From Mycobacterium interjectum (lineage in GTDB: Bacteria > Actinomycetota > Actinomycetes > Mycobacteriales > Mycobacteriaceae), in contig LQPB01000028.1 in NCBI GenBank assembly GCA_002102225.1, positions 1 to 64,000 of the forward strand: a DNA stretch of 64,000 nucleotides, read 5' to 3'. Position numbers and translations under genes: made by a program. Shown here in pieces: positions 18,389 to 26,997 of the stretch. The notes beneath the pieces were generated by a model, which had not been told where the DNA came from, did not search any database, and saw only the letters and a program-made list of their open reading frames with translations. Numbering within the stretch: position 1 is the stretch's first letter; each line of letters starts with the position of its first letter.

Positions 18389-18955
18389 ATGGCCGAGATG
18401 CTTGTTCAATCACCCGAGGAAGTCGTCGCGTTCCTCAAAGCGCAGCACAACCTCATCGAGGACATGTTCGAAGAAGTGCTGCACGCTTCGGATCCCAAAG
18501 CGCGCGAGAAGCCGTTCATCGAGTTGCGCCAGCTGTTGGCCGTGCACGAAACGGCCGAGGAGATGGTGGTGCATCCCCGAGTGCGCCGCGAGGCCGATTC
18601 GGGCGACGGCATCGTCGACGCCCGGCTGCAGGAAGAGCACGCGGCCAAGGAACTGCTCTCGCAGATCGAGAAACTCGACATCACCTCGCAGCAGTTCATC
18701 GACGAAGTCACGAAGTTGCGCGACGCCGTGCTCGACCACGCACGGCACGAGGAAGACGAGGAATTCCCTGTGCTGACGCGGGAAGTCGGCGACGACGATC
18801 TCAAGCGGATGGGGACGGCGGTGCGAGCGGCCGAGGCCATCGCGCCGACGCGACCGCACCCGGGCGTGGAGTCGGCGAAGCTGAATTTCGCGGTCGGCCC
18901 GTTCGCCTCGATGCTCGACCGCGCCCGCGATCTGATCCAGCAAGCTATCGGCTAG
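18389..18955 (+). CDS. Hemerythrin HHE-domain protein
   Basis: A 188-aa four-helix hemerythrin-like protein. The di-iron ligands are in order: His20 (KAQHNLIED), His53 and Glu57 (AVHETAEEMV), His84 (EEHAAKEL), His117 and Glu121 (DHARHEEDE). Such proteins bind O2, NO or peroxides through a di-iron centre and are linked to oxidative or nitrosative stress in mycobacteria. The ATG at 18389 has GGAGG six to nine bases upstream. It is divergent from the coiled-coil membrane protein and 27 bp ahead of selO in the same direction, so hemerythrin and SelO may be co-transcribed. Confidence 0.88.
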   Translation: MAEMLVQSPEEVVAFLKAQHNLIEDMFEEVLHASDPKAREKPFIELRQLLAVHETAEEMVVHPRVRREADSGDGIVDARLQEEHAAKELLSQIEKLDITSQQFIDEVTKLRDAVLDHARHEEDEEFPVLTREVGDDDLKRMGTAVRAAEAIAPTRPHPGVESAKLNFAVGPFASMLDRARDLIQQAIG

Positions 18956-18982
18956 CGCGGGGCTTTCCGTAGTGTCGATGGA

Positions 18983-20446
18983 GTGAGCGTCACCCCGGAG
19001 ACGACCGTCGCCCTCGCTGACGGGTTCTTCCGCGAGCTGCCGGAGCTGGCGGTCCGCTGGCAGGCCGAGGCGGCTCCCGAGGCGCGCCCGCTCGTGGTCA
19101 ACGAGGCGCTGGCCGCGGAGCTCGGCCTCGACGGCGCCTGGCTGCGCGGGCCCGACGGGCTGCGATTCCTGGTGGGCAATCTGGTCCCCGACGGCGCCGT
19201 TCCGGTGGCGCAGGCCTACGCCGGACACCAGTTCGGCGGCTACGTGCCGCGGCTGGGCGACGGGCGCGCATTGCTGCTCGGCGAACTCGTCGACCGTGAC
19301 GGGCGCCTGCGCGACATCCATCTGAAGGGGTCCGGCGCCACACCGTTCGCGCGGGGCGGTGACGGCCTGGCCGCGGTGGGGCCGATGCTGCGCGAGTACA
19401 TCGTCAGCGAAGCCATGCACGCCCTGGGGGTCCCCACCACGCGGTCCCTGGCCGTGGTGGCCACCGGGCGCCCGGTGCAACGCGACACGCTGCTGCCTGG
19501 CGCGGTGCTCACCCGCGTCGCGAGCAGTCACCTGCGCGTCGGGAGCTTCCAGTACGCCGCGTCCACCGCCGACCTCGACCTGCTGCGACGCCTCGCCGAC
19601 CATGCGATCGCCCGCCACCATCCCGCCGCGGCGACGGCCGACCGGCCCTACCTGGCGTTGTTCGAAGCCGTCGTCGCCGTCCAGGCCTCGCTGATCGCCC
19701 GCTGGATGCTGATCGGGTTCGTGCACGGCGTGATGAACACCGACAACATGACGATCTCCGGGGAAACGATCGACTACGGCCCGTGCGCGTTCATGGAGGC
19801 CTACGACCCGGACACGGTCTTCAGCTCGATCGATTTCTGGGGCCGCTACGCCTACGGCAACCAGCCGGTCGTCGCCGGGTGGAACCTCGCCCGATTCGCG
19901 GAGGCCCTGCTTCCGCTGCTCTCCGAAGACGCCGAGGAGGCCGTCGCGCTGGCCGAGCAGGGGTTCGGGGTGTTCCGGCCCGCCTATGACGCCGTGTGGT
20001 CATCCGGCATGCGCGCCAAGCTCGGCCTGCCCGAGTCCGTTGCGGCACAACGGGTCACGTCATTGGCCGACGAACTGCTCGCCCTGCTCAAGGAGAGCCA
20101 CGTCGATTACACCTCGTTCTTCCGCCACCTCGCCCACGCCGCGCGGGGGGACGCCGAGCCCGCGCGCGGGCTCTTCATCAACCTGGCCGGCTTCGACGAC
20201 TGGATGTCGCGCTGGCGGGCGCTGGGTCCCGACGCCGAGTTGATGGACCGCGCCAATCCGATCTACATCCCGCGCAACCACCTCGTCGAGGAGGCCCTGG
20301 CCGCCGCGACCGCCGGCGATCTCGATCCGCTCGCGCGGCTCCTTGAGGCCGTCACCGATCCGTATCACGAACGACCGGGTCTGCAGCGCTACGCCAGCCC
20401 CGCGCCGGAGGATTTCGGGGCGTACCAAACATTTTGTGGCACCTAA
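18983..20446 (+). CDS. selO: Protein adenylyltransferase SelO
   Basis: A 487-aa pseudokinase-fold SelO/YdiU enzyme, which transfers AMP to Ser/Thr/Tyr of target proteins. Visible landmarks are [19 protein letters not shown], Lys115 in [19 protein letters not shown] with Asp254 and Asn255, and metal Asp264 in IDYGPCAF; the spacing matches E. coli SelO Asp246/Asn247/Asp256. The C-terminus ends FCGT with a Cys near the end, where eukaryotic SelO has selenocysteine. It starts with GTG at 18983. The neighbouring hemerythrin fits a redox-stress context, but this is inference. Confidence 0.93.
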   Translation: MSVTPETTVALADGFFRELPELAVRWQAEAAPEARPLVVNEALAAELGLDGAWLRGPDGLRFLVGNLVPDGAVPVAQAYAGHQFGGYVPRLGDGRALLLGELVDRDGRLRDIHLKGSGATPFARGGDGLAAVGPMLREYIVSEAMHALGVPTTRSLAVVATGRPVQRDTLLPGAVLTRVASSHLRVGSFQYAASTADLDLLRRLADHAIARHHPAAATADRPYLALFEAVVAVQASLIARWMLIGFVHGVMNTDNMTISGETIDYGPCAFMEAYDPDTVFSSIDFWGRYAYGNQPVVAGWNLARFAEALLPLLSEDAEEAVALAEQGFGVFRPAYDAVWSSGMRAKLGLPESVAAQRVTSLADELLALLKESHVDYTSFFRHLAHAARGDAEPARGLFINLAGFDDWMSRWRALGPDAELMDRANPIYIPRNHLVEEALAAATAGDLDPLARLLEAVTDPYHERPGLQRYASPAPEDFGAYQTFCGT

Positions 20447-20453
20447 GGTTCCG

Positions 20454-20690
20454 TTATTGCGCGACGGCAGGGCTCTCGTAGCCGGCCGTCAGCCAGAACA
20501 CGGCGCGCTCGAGTCCCGGCACGATCTCGGTGACCTCGATTTCGCCCTGCGTGAAGCGCGCCAAGACGCCGAATCAGCCCGGGCAAGAATCGATTTGGCG
20601 ACCGGAACGATGGCGGTCGCGCGCAGCCGCACCGGCGGCCTCGAGGGTCTTTACGAATTCCTGCAAGTCGAGAACATTCGGATCGGGATG
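20454..20690 (-). pseudogene. Remnant of an unidentified gene with an in-frame stop
   Basis: On the minus strand one frame reads like protein: PNVLDLQEFVKTLEAAGAAA up to a TGA at 20574-20576, then continues as FGVLARFTQGEIEVTEIV and ERAVFWLTAGYESPAVAQ to a TAA at 20454-20456. The composition on both sides of the stop is coding-like, so this may be the 3' part of a gene interrupted by a nonsense change and cut at its 5' side by the monooxygenase gene. I do not recognise the family. It could also be chance reading of intergenic DNA. Confidence 0.3.
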
Positions 20691-20727
20691 GGCTGACAGG
20701 CGACCCGGCCCGTGCGACAGTTCCAAG

Positions 20728-22218
20728 GTGGCTGCCAGCGTCGCAGTGATCGGGGCCGGGCCGGGCGGGCTCGTCGCCGCGCGTTGGCTGCTGGCGCAGG
20801 GGTTCGAACCGACGATCTTCGAGAAGGCGCCGATGCTCGGCGGGCAGTGGACCGGGCTGGACGGCCGCAGCGGCGTGTGGCCGGGCATGCACACGAACAG
20901 CAGTCGCATCTTGACGGCCTTCAGCGACCTCGAGCACGAAACCGGCCTCGTCTACCCCTCCAACCGCGACATCCTCGACTATCTGCGTCGCTACGCCGAA
21001 ATGTTCGGCCTGACTTCGCGGATCCGGTTGGGCACCCGAGTCGAACGCGTCAGTTGGGCAAGCGGGCGCGGTTGGCTGGTGCGCCACTCCGACCTCGAGG
21101 AGCGATTCGACAAAGTGGTGGTGGCGACCGGCAGGTTCCATGCGCCCGCCATTCCCCCCGTGCCCGGGCTGGAGACGTTCGCCGGTCCGGCGGGGGCGAC
21201 GTCGACGTACCACTACCGAGGCCCGGCTGCCTATCGGGGCAAGCGCGTTCTCGTGGCCGGCTGCGCGATCAGCGCCCTCGAGATCGCCTCGGAGGTCGCC
21301 CAACTCGGCGCGGCACGCGTCGTGGTGACCCAACGGCGGCAGCGTTACGTGCTGCCCAAGTTTGCCGCCGGGGTCCCGTCCGACCACCGCATCTACACGC
21401 GATACGGCGCCCTGGCGAGTGAGAACCTCCCCGTGGCCGAGGTCGACCGGCAGCTGAAGGAGATCGTGCTCGAGGCGGCGGGAAGCCCCGAGCAGTACGG
21501 CGCGCCGGCGCCCGACCCGTCGCTGCTCGCGGCCGGCGTCACCCTCAATCAGCACTACCTGCCGCTCGTGGCCGAGGGCCGCATCACGGTGCGGCCGTGG
21601 CTGGAGTCGGTGGCCAGCAGCACCGTGGCCTTCGCCGACGGCCACGCCGACGAATTCGACGGGATCTTGTTCGGCACCGGATTCAATCTGCATCTGCCAT
21701 TTCTCGACGGCGACACCCGGCGCATCCTCGACCTTGACTCGGTGCACCTGGACGCCGACCGCTACACGTTTCATCCCGACCTTCCGGGGCTGGCCTTCGT
21801 GGGCATGTGGGACCAGTCGGGCGGATACTTTGTGCCGCTCGAGCTTCAGGCCAGATGGATCGCGTACGCGTGGGGCGGCACTATCCCGCCCACAACTGAG
21901 GACGACCAGCGCAGGTCGATCGATGAATATCGTTCGCGGCGCGGGTCACCACAGAAGACCCAGATGAACCTGACGGCAATGACTTTCGCCCGAGCCGCCG
22001 GGGTGGAGCCACATCTGGACAACTGGCCGCACCTGCGGCGGGCCCTGCTGTTCGGTCCGCTGGCGCCCAGTTGTTTTCGCCTCGAAGGGCCTGATGCCCT
22101 GGACCGGGCTTCGGCGCAATTTGTGCGCGACGCCGCAGCCTTCGGTGCGATCACGTCGAACGAGCTGACGGGGCGCGAAGCGAAGTACTGGTCGCTGGTC
22201 GAGAGTGCGGTGAGCTAA
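20728..22218 (+). CDS. Flavin-containing monooxygenase (Baeyer-Villiger/FMO-like)
   Basis: A 496-aa flavoprotein. The FAD-binding Rossmann motif GAGPGG is at residues 8-13, the second (NADPH) nucleotide region is VLVAGCAISALEIASEVA, and the third conserved block FDGILFGTGFN is the FMO-type ATG motif variant. FMO-like enzymes oxygenate soft heteroatoms or ketones with NADPH and O2. I take the GTG at 20728 as start, since the frame upstream (to 20530) is Arg/Pro-rich and lacks the family's N-terminus. It is convergent with the LLM gene. The substrate is unknown. Confidence 0.85.
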   Translation: MAASVAVIGAGPGGLVAARWLLAQGFEPTIFEKAPMLGGQWTGLDGRSGVWPGMHTNSSRILTAFSDLEHETGLVYPSNRDILDYLRRYAEMFGLTSRIRLGTRVERVSWASGRGWLVRHSDLEERFDKVVVATGRFHAPAIPPVPGLETFAGPAGATSTYHYRGPAAYRGKRVLVAGCAISALEIASEVAQLGAARVVVTQRRQRYVLPKFAAGVPSDHRIYTRYGALASENLPVAEVDRQLKEIVLEAAGSPEQYGAPAPDPSLLAAGVTLNQHYLPLVAEGRITVRPWLESVASSTVAFADGHADEFDGILFGTGFNLHLPFLDGDTRRILDLDSVHLDADRYTFHPDLPGLAFVGMWDQSGGYFVPLELQARWIAYAWGGTIPPTTEDDQRRSIDEYRSRRGSPQKTQMNLTAMTFARAAGVEPHLDNWPHLRRALLFGPLAPSCFRLEGPDALDRASAQFVRDAAAFGAITSNELTGREAKYWSLVESAVS

Positions 22219-22226
22219 GCGCGGCT

Positions 22227-23054
22227 CTACGCCAGTTTCGAGAACTCGGCCTGCAGCTCATCGAGGCGGCGAAGTGTCTCGTCGCGGGGTTCGGTGGGCA
22301 GTTCCACCAAGACCTGTTCCAGCCCGAGGGGACGGTAGCCCTCGAGTTCCTTCGCCGCGTGATTCCCCAGGTGGGATCCGATCACGGGCACGTCGTGACC
22401 GGCGGCGGCGCGCAGTTCCTCGAGCTGACCCGCGAGGGCATCCGCCGACGGACTCATGGCGAGCCAGCCGGCCTTGAGCCGGGCGATGCGCTGAAAGCTC
22501 GCCGGTCCCCCGCCCAGGTACAGCGGCGGGTACGGCCGTGTGATCGGCTTCGGCCAGCTGTAGATCGGATCGAAATCGACGAAGTCGCCGTGGAATTCGG
22601 CCTCGTCCTGCGTCCAGATCTCGATCATCGCCCGCAGCCGTTCGTCGACCACCCGCCCGCGCACCTTGGGATCGACGCCGTGGTTGGCGATCTCTTCGCG
22701 CAGCCAGCCCACCCCCACGCCGAAGTGGAACCGTCCTCCGGAAACCAGATCAAGCGACACGACCTCCTTGGCCGTCAGGATCGGATCGCGCTGCGGGACC
22801 AGCGCGATCCCCGTCCCCAGGAGAAGGTTCTCGGTCGCGACCGCCGCCGCCGTCAACGCGACGAACGGATCGAGCGTGCGGTAGTACTTCCGCGGGATGG
22901 GGCCGCCCATGGGATACGGCGTCTTGGCGTGGACCGGGATGTGCGAATGCTCCGCCAGGAACAGCGAGGCAAACCCGCGCTCCTCCAGCGCCCGGCCCAG
23001 CTCGACCGGGCCGATCCCCTCGTCGGTAATGAAAGTGAGAACACCCAACCGCAT
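22227..23054 (-). CDS. LLM-class F420-dependent oxidoreductase
   Basis: A 275-aa luciferase-like TIM-barrel protein. The opening MRLGVLTFITDEGIGPVELG, AEHSHIPVHAKTPYP, LLLGTGIALVPQRDP, RFHFGVGVGWLREE and the C-terminal cofactor region PLYLGGGPASFQRIA follow the F420-dependent LLM group that is expanded in mycobacteria. It should use reduced F420 on an unknown substrate. The ATG at 23054 has a GGGGAG site; the frame upstream is not protein-like. It resembles Rv3079c. The 129-aa membrane protein gene lies 14 bp upstream in the same direction, so they are probably one operon. Confidence 0.87.
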   Translation of the reverse strand: MRLGVLTFITDEGIGPVELGRALEERGFASLFLAEHSHIPVHAKTPYPMGGPIPRKYYRTLDPFVALTAAAVATENLLLGTGIALVPQRDPILTAKEVVSLDLVSGGRFHFGVGVGWLREEIANHGVDPKVRGRVVDERLRAMIEIWTQDEAEFHGDFVDFDPIYSWPKPITRPYPPLYLGGGPASFQRIARLKAGWLAMSPSADALAGQLEELRAAAGHDVPVIGSHLGNHAAKELEGYRPLGLEQVLVELPTEPRDETLRRLDELQAEFSKLA

Positions 23055-23068
23055 GCTTGCTCCCCTCG

Positions 23069-23458
23069 TCATTGCGCCTGCTCCCCCCGAGTCGTCCGGC
23101 GGCTGGCGCCCCACAGCCCGACCCCGATGCCGACCACGGCGCCGCCCAGGCCGATAAACCGTTGCGAGGGCTTCAATTCGTCGTGCACGCTGAGGCCGCC
23201 GAGCAGGTCGGCCGCGTCGGCGCCGCCGGAGGCCAAAAACCAGCCGCGGGTGTTCTTCCCGCGCAGCGCCGCCGCCGCGAGCAGCCCCCCGATCAACGCG
23301 TCGCGGTAGCCCATCGAACGCAGCAGCAGTCGCGCCGACGGCGTCGGCTCGTCCGGATCGCCCCACCACCGGTTCGCCCGGAGCGGATCAACGAGGAAAG
23401 AGATGCCCGACGCCAGGCGGATGCCGCCGGCCAGTAGCGCTGCGCGATCAATCGACAT
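23069..23458 (-). CDS. Small multi-pass membrane protein, hypothetical
   Basis: A 129-aa protein with about four hydrophobic segments (RAALLAGGIRLASGISFLV, DALIGGLLAAAALRG, a short third one, and FIGLGGAVVGIGVGLWGA) and a basic tail. There is no catalytic motif. The family resembles the small DUF4267-like membrane proteins, but I am not sure of that. It starts at the ATG at 23458 and precedes the LLM oxidoreductase by 14 bp. An AT-rich hairpin (23500-23520) lies 42 bp upstream and could be an operator. Confidence 0.65.
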   Translation of the reverse strand: MSIDRAALLAGGIRLASGISFLVDPLRANRWWGDPDEPTPSARLLLRSMGYRDALIGGLLAAAALRGKNTRGWFLASGGADAADLLGGLSVHDELKPSQRFIGLGGAVVGIGVGLWGASRRTTRGEQAQ

Positions 23459-23490
23459 GGCCGAAGCCTAGGGCTAATCGCCCCGGTGAA

Positions 23491-23724
23491 CTACGGTTCA
23501 CTGAAATTGTTATTTTCAGTTAAACGAATCCACCCCGCGCCGGCCATGAAAGTTTCGCGCCGTCGATCGATCTCGGCAAACACCTTACGGCGACACACAT
23601 TTGCCGGATCGCACCCGATGACCTGTACCCGACCGGCCAAAAGCTCCGAGACCAGCGACGAATGATCGCCGACGACTGGGAGCAAAACAATTGTGCATTT
23701 GTTCAATAGCGTGTCCGCGAACAT
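23491..23724 (-). CDS. Possible small protein (77 aa), uncertain
   Basis: This is the only protein-like frame in the 363-bp gap between the membrane protein gene and the first TetR gene. From the ATG at 23724 it reads NKCTIVLLPVVGDHSSLV, SELLAGRVQVIGCDPANV and EIDRRRETFMAGAGWIRL before a TAG at 23491. The segment alternates strands and helices plausibly, but codon use is poorer in G+C than the neighbours and no ribosome site is convincing. The rest of the gap (23725-23821) is AT-rich and probably holds the TetR promoter. Confidence 0.35.
   Translation of the reverse strand: MFADTLLNKCTIVLLPVVGDHSSLVSELLAGRVQVIGCDPANVCRRKVFAEIDRRRETFMAGAGWIRLTENNNFSEP
23500..23520. promoter_or_regulatory. AT-rich inverted repeat, candidate operator
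   Basis: ACTGAAA (23500-23506) and TTTCAGT (23514-23520) form a perfect 7-bp inverted repeat with a 7-bp spacer. A similar half, CTGAAATTAATG, occurs before the second TetR gene. It lies upstream of the membrane protein/LLM operon and about 300 bp from the first TetR start. An operator for one of the TetR paralogues is a reasonable guess; it could also be a weak hairpin. Confidence 0.3.
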
Positions 23725-23821
23725 CGTGACGGCCCTTGAACGTTTCGGCACGAAGACCGACCCGAAACGGGGTTTTCGAAAGCGGTGTGGACGAGCGATC
23801 GGCGGATTATTTTTGTTAACT

Positions 23822-24526
23822 ATGACGGGACAGGGGGATCCGGCAGCACGTCCGCAGCAGTATGTCGGCCATACGGTCACGCCCCGACGCAAGAAACTCG
23901 CCCCCGATCCCGACGTGCGCCGCGCCATCGTGGACGCCGCGTCGAAATCGGTTCGCGAGCAGGGGGTTCGGGGGCTCAGCGTCGCCACGGTTCTGGAACG
24001 CGCCCGGCTGAGCACCCGGGCGTTCTATCGGCACTTCGATTCCAAGGACCAGTTGGTGGCCGCGGTCTTTCTCGAGATGACGCGCAGCGAGGTGTCGCGG
24101 CTGAAGACCAGGATGTCGGAAGCCACCGACCCGGTCGAGGCCGTGGCCGCCTGGATCGACGGAAGGCTCGACCTCGCATTCGACGAAGAGATCAAAGCGG
24201 AACTGCGCCAGGTCTCCCTGGAGGCCCAATCGAAGTCGTTCTCCGTTCCCGACATGGTGGCGCCCGCGTACGGCGCGATTCTCGAGCCGCTTATCGAGCA
24301 GCTGCAACGCGGCCTGGAGCTCGGCGTGTTCAAGGACATCATTCCGGCGACCGCCGCGAAATCGATACACGGCGTGGTGTGGGCCGGCACGCAGCGGCAG
24401 TGGGCGACGAATCATTGGGACCGCAACGAAGTCCGCGAACGAGCGGTGCGCTTCTGCCTGCGCGGGCTGGGCGTGGCGCCACGGATCATCGAACAACTCA
24501 CCGCGGGTGACGAAGCCGCGAGCTAG
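23822..24526 (+). CDS. TetR/AcrR-family regulator, paralogue 1
   Basis: A 234-aa TetR protein. The helix-turn-helix occupies about residues 30-75: AIVDAASKSVREQGVRGLSV, ATVLERARLSTRAFYRHFDS and KDQLVAAVFLEM. The ligand domain continues to the end. The ATG at 23822 follows an AT-rich stretch (TTTTTGTTAACT). It is a close paralogue of the next gene, sharing almost all of EPLIEQLQRGLELGVFKD, AAKSIHGVVWAGTQRQWAT and RFCLRGLGV with small changes, so the pair arose by tandem duplication. The target is unknown; the divergent LLM operon is a candidate. Confidence 0.88.
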   Translation: MTGQGDPAARPQQYVGHTVTPRRKKLAPDPDVRRAIVDAASKSVREQGVRGLSVATVLERARLSTRAFYRHFDSKDQLVAAVFLEMTRSEVSRLKTRMSEATDPVEAVAAWIDGRLDLAFDEEIKAELRQVSLEAQSKSFSVPDMVAPAYGAILEPLIEQLQRGLELGVFKDIIPATAAKSIHGVVWAGTQRQWATNHWDRNEVRERAVRFCLRGLGVAPRIIEQLTAGDEAAS

Positions 24527-24657
24527 TGGCAACTAAGGTTTCCACATACACCCGCCGCCCAGATTTGTCCTGAAATTAATGTTTCCGTCAACGGTTGCGC
24601 GGGGTACCTACGCGCTATGACACGTCTGTGCAACCGGGCCAGCCTCCTCTGACGCCC

Positions 24658-25320
24658 ATGAACGGCCAACTCACGCGACGACGGAACAAGCTCGATCCCG
24701 ACCCCAACGTGCGCTGCGCCATCGTGGCCGCCGCATCGAGATCGATGCACGAGCACGGCGTCCGCGGACTCAGCGTCGCGACGGTGCTCGAACACGCGCA
24801 GCTGAGCACGCGCGCGTTCTATCGACACTTCGATTCCAAGGACCAGTTGGTCGCGGCGGTCTTCCTCGAGTTGGCCCGGCACGAAACGCAGCGGCTGAGA
24901 GGAAAAATGGCGAACACGGCCGACCCGGTCGAGGCGGTCGTCGCGTGGGTCGACGGTCGACTTGAACTCGCATTCGGTGAAGCGAGCGAGAACGGCGTAC
25001 GCCGCCTCACCCTCGACGCCCACTCCAAGGGCGTCTCCTCCCCCGAGATGGTGGCGCCGGCCTACAGCGCGATACTCGAGCCGCTCGTCGAGCAACTCGA
25101 GCGCGGCCTGGAACTCGGCGTGTTCGAGGACATCGTCCCGTTGACCGCCGCGAAGTCGATCCACGGCGTGGTGTGGGCCGGCACGCAGCGGCAATGGGCC
25201 ACCCATCAATGGGACCGCAGCGTGGTCCGCGAACGGGCGCTGCGGTTCTGCCTGCGCGGACTGGGCGTTTCGCCGCACCGGATCGAGCAGGTCACCGGGC
25301 GACGCTCGACGGCCGGCTGA
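24658..25320 (+). CDS. TetR/AcrR-family regulator, paralogue 2
   Basis: A 220-aa TetR protein from the ATG at 24658 (MNGQLTRRRNKLDPD). An in-frame GTG at 24628 would add ten residues. The HTH (VRGLSVATVLEHAQLSTRAF, then YRHFDSKDQLVAA) and ligand domain closely match the preceding gene, so this is the second copy of a tandem duplication. The 131-bp gap between the two holds CTGAAATTAATGTTTC, similar to the inverted repeat at 23500-23520, suggesting separate but related control. The last codons (RRSTAG) differ from paralogue 1. Confidence 0.87.
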   Translation: MNGQLTRRRNKLDPDPNVRCAIVAAASRSMHEHGVRGLSVATVLEHAQLSTRAFYRHFDSKDQLVAAVFLELARHETQRLRGKMANTADPVEAVVAWVDGRLELAFGEASENGVRRLTLDAHSKGVSSPEMVAPAYSAILEPLVEQLERGLELGVFEDIVPLTAAKSIHGVVWAGTQRQWATHQWDRSVVRERALRFCLRGLGVSPHRIEQVTGRRSTAG

Positions 25321-25333
25321 TAGCGGGCGCGTT

Positions 25334-25591
25334 CTACCTGGCCGGGCACGCGGCGGCGATTTGCGGCGACGCCGGCCACAACGCCACCGTCAACCCGAAA
25401 GCGGCAACGTCGGATGCCGCCGGCAGCACGGTTTCCAGCCGGGTCTGCATCCGCTGCGTTTCCTCGGTGTGCAACAAGGCCCAGACGAAGCCGATGGACA
25501 GGTAGGGAATCGCGAGCCACAGTGCCACCTCGATCAGCGCCCCGACGCTGACCTCGTAGTGCAACACGCGCCGCAGCAGGTCCATCGACAT
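25334..25591 (-). CDS. Small membrane protein, hypothetical (85 aa)
   Basis: An 85-aa protein with two membrane segments: ALIEVALWLAIPYLSIGFVW (residues about 18-37) and DVAAFGLTVALWPASPQIAA (about 60-79). MSMDLLRRVLHYEVSVG precedes the first. It resembles a small envelope protein found in many mycobacteria, but no function is known to me. The ATG at 25591 is the start. It is convergent with the second TetR gene and divergent from the DUF732 gene. Confidence 0.65.
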   Translation of the reverse strand: MSMDLLRRVLHYEVSVGALIEVALWLAIPYLSIGFVWALLHTEETQRMQTRLETVLPAASDVAAFGLTVALWPASPQIAAACPAR

Positions 25592-25626
25592 GTGAGGGTC
25601 TCACAGCGCGCCGCGGATTCGCTACC

Positions 25627-26229
25627 ATGGCCGTCATGGCCGAGCCGTCCCCGGCTGGCGACGAAACGTTCGCACTCAACCGCGCCGAGACGGTTGCCGT
25701 ACCCAACAACGCAACGGCGGATGCCGCCGATCGCACGTCCCCGCGCGCCTACGACGACGAGGTCGGGGGCGAACCCGCGAGCGATCGCCAATCCTGGAGC
25801 GCCACCTGGCGCAAGGCCGGCGCGTTGCTCGCCGGGGGTCTTGCCCTCGCGGGAGCCATCGTTCTCGCCTTCTGGCTGCTGAGCCCGGGTCCCAAGGGCG
25901 CTCAGCCCGCCGCGCCCAAGGGCGGCGCGGCGGCCGCGCCCGCGAACCCGTCGGCATCATCCGCGCCGTCGTCCATCGTCTCCACGCCGGACCAGGACAA
26001 CAAGTACGTACAGAACCTGAACGACCACGGCATCTCGTTCGCCAATCCTGAGGCCGCCATCTCCAACGGCAAGACGGTGTGCAACGACATCGGTCGTGGG
26101 GTCTCGGTGCCGCAGATCGTCAACGCGTTTCACGCGAGCAACCCGGGGCTCGACGCCGAGACGTATGTGAACATCTCCGTTCACGCGTACTGCCCGCAAA
26201 ACGCCAACCTCGTCGGCGGAGGGCCGTAG
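25627..26229 (+). CDS. DUF732 protein with one membrane anchor (1)
   Basis: A 200-aa protein: an acidic cytoplasmic head, one membrane helix (AGALLAGGLALAGAIVLAFW), an Ala/Pro/Ser-rich linker, and a C-terminal DUF732 domain (DQDNKYVQNLNDHGISF, AISNGKTVCNDIG, NAFHASNPGLDAETY, SVHAYCPQN) with the two conserved Cys that form a disulfide outside the membrane. DUF732 proteins are abundant and poorly understood in mycobacteria. Two ATGs are close together (25627 and 25636). Another DUF732 gene follows 203 bp downstream in the same direction. Confidence 0.85.
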   Translation: MAVMAEPSPAGDETFALNRAETVAVPNNATADAADRTSPRAYDDEVGGEPASDRQSWSATWRKAGALLAGGLALAGAIVLAFWLLSPGPKGAQPAAPKGGAAAAPANPSASSAPSSIVSTPDQDNKYVQNLNDHGISFANPEAAISNGKTVCNDIGRGVSVPQIVNAFHASNPGLDAETYVNISVHAYCPQNANLVGGGP

Positions 26230-26432
26230 CGCGGCGCCGATACCCTGTACGGACCGCGCCAGAAGTGACAAACTTCGACATCGACTACTGACGTGTCGTT
26301 GAAACCGAGGAATGCAAACGGTGCGATATTGATTGGACGTGGCGTTACCCGGGGAAGCCCGGCAGGGGGTAGACGTGGTCCGCGAAGTGGCAGCACCCTT
26401 GCCGCGCATCCGGGAGTCATAGGAGGCGGCGC

Positions 26433-26951
26433 ATGACTGTCGAGGGCCGCGATGTCCCAACCGGATCGGCGCCCCATCACGCGCCGCGGGGAGTTCGCCG
26501 ACGGCAGACGCCCGCCGGGGTCCTCGTTGCGGCCGCAGCCTTCGCCGCGGCCGCCCTGGCCGGTCTCATCTCCGTGGGCGTGTACCTGTCGCGCGACAAG
26601 ACGGCGACATCTCCGGGCCCGCAGACCGTGACGATCAGCGCATCGTCGGCGGCGATATCGCCGGCCGACGGAGCGGACGCCCAATTCCTGTCCATGTTGG
26701 ACAGCTACGGGATCAAGGACAACGGCAAGGCCGCGATCCGGCAGCGGTACATGGAGCTGGGGCACCACACCTGTTTCCTGCTGTTGCCGCCGCGCCCCCA
26801 GTCACTGGAGTTGACGGTCAACAACATCTTGTCCGCACAGGACCAGGACACGGCCGCGGGCAATCGGTGGCCCCAGCGTTTCACCCATGACGACGCGGAG
26901 CATTTGGCGCAGTCCGCCGTCGCCGCGTATTGCCCCAGCGCCCAAAAGTAG
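26433..26951 (+). CDS. DUF732 protein with one membrane anchor (2)
   Basis: A 172-aa protein with the same plan as the gene before it: short basic head (RGVRRRQTPAG), a membrane helix (VLVAAAAFAAAALAGLISVG), an Ala/Ser linker and a DUF732 domain (ADAQFLSMLDSYGIKDNG, MELGHHTCFLL, AVAAYCPSAQK) with the conserved Cys pair. GGAGGCGGC precedes the ATG at 26433. The two genes are diverged copies, not a recent duplication. The 203-bp gap 26230-26432 shows only a weak TTGAAA/GATATT promoter-like pair with 20-bp spacing. Confidence 0.83.
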   Translation: MTVEGRDVPTGSAPHHAPRGVRRRQTPAGVLVAAAAFAAAALAGLISVGVYLSRDKTATSPGPQTVTISASSAAISPADGADAQFLSMLDSYGIKDNGKAAIRQRYMELGHHTCFLLLPPRPQSLELTVNNILSAQDQDTAAGNRWPQRFTHDDAEHLAQSAVAAYCPSAQK

Positions 26952-26997
26952 GCCTCCTGACTGAAAGCCGTTGTCGGCGAACGCCTTTGCGGCGGAA

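Noticed and set aside
26299..26330. Promoter TTGAAA/GATATT before the second DUF732 gene
   Set aside because: Spacing of 20 bp is too long for a confident sigma-A promoter.
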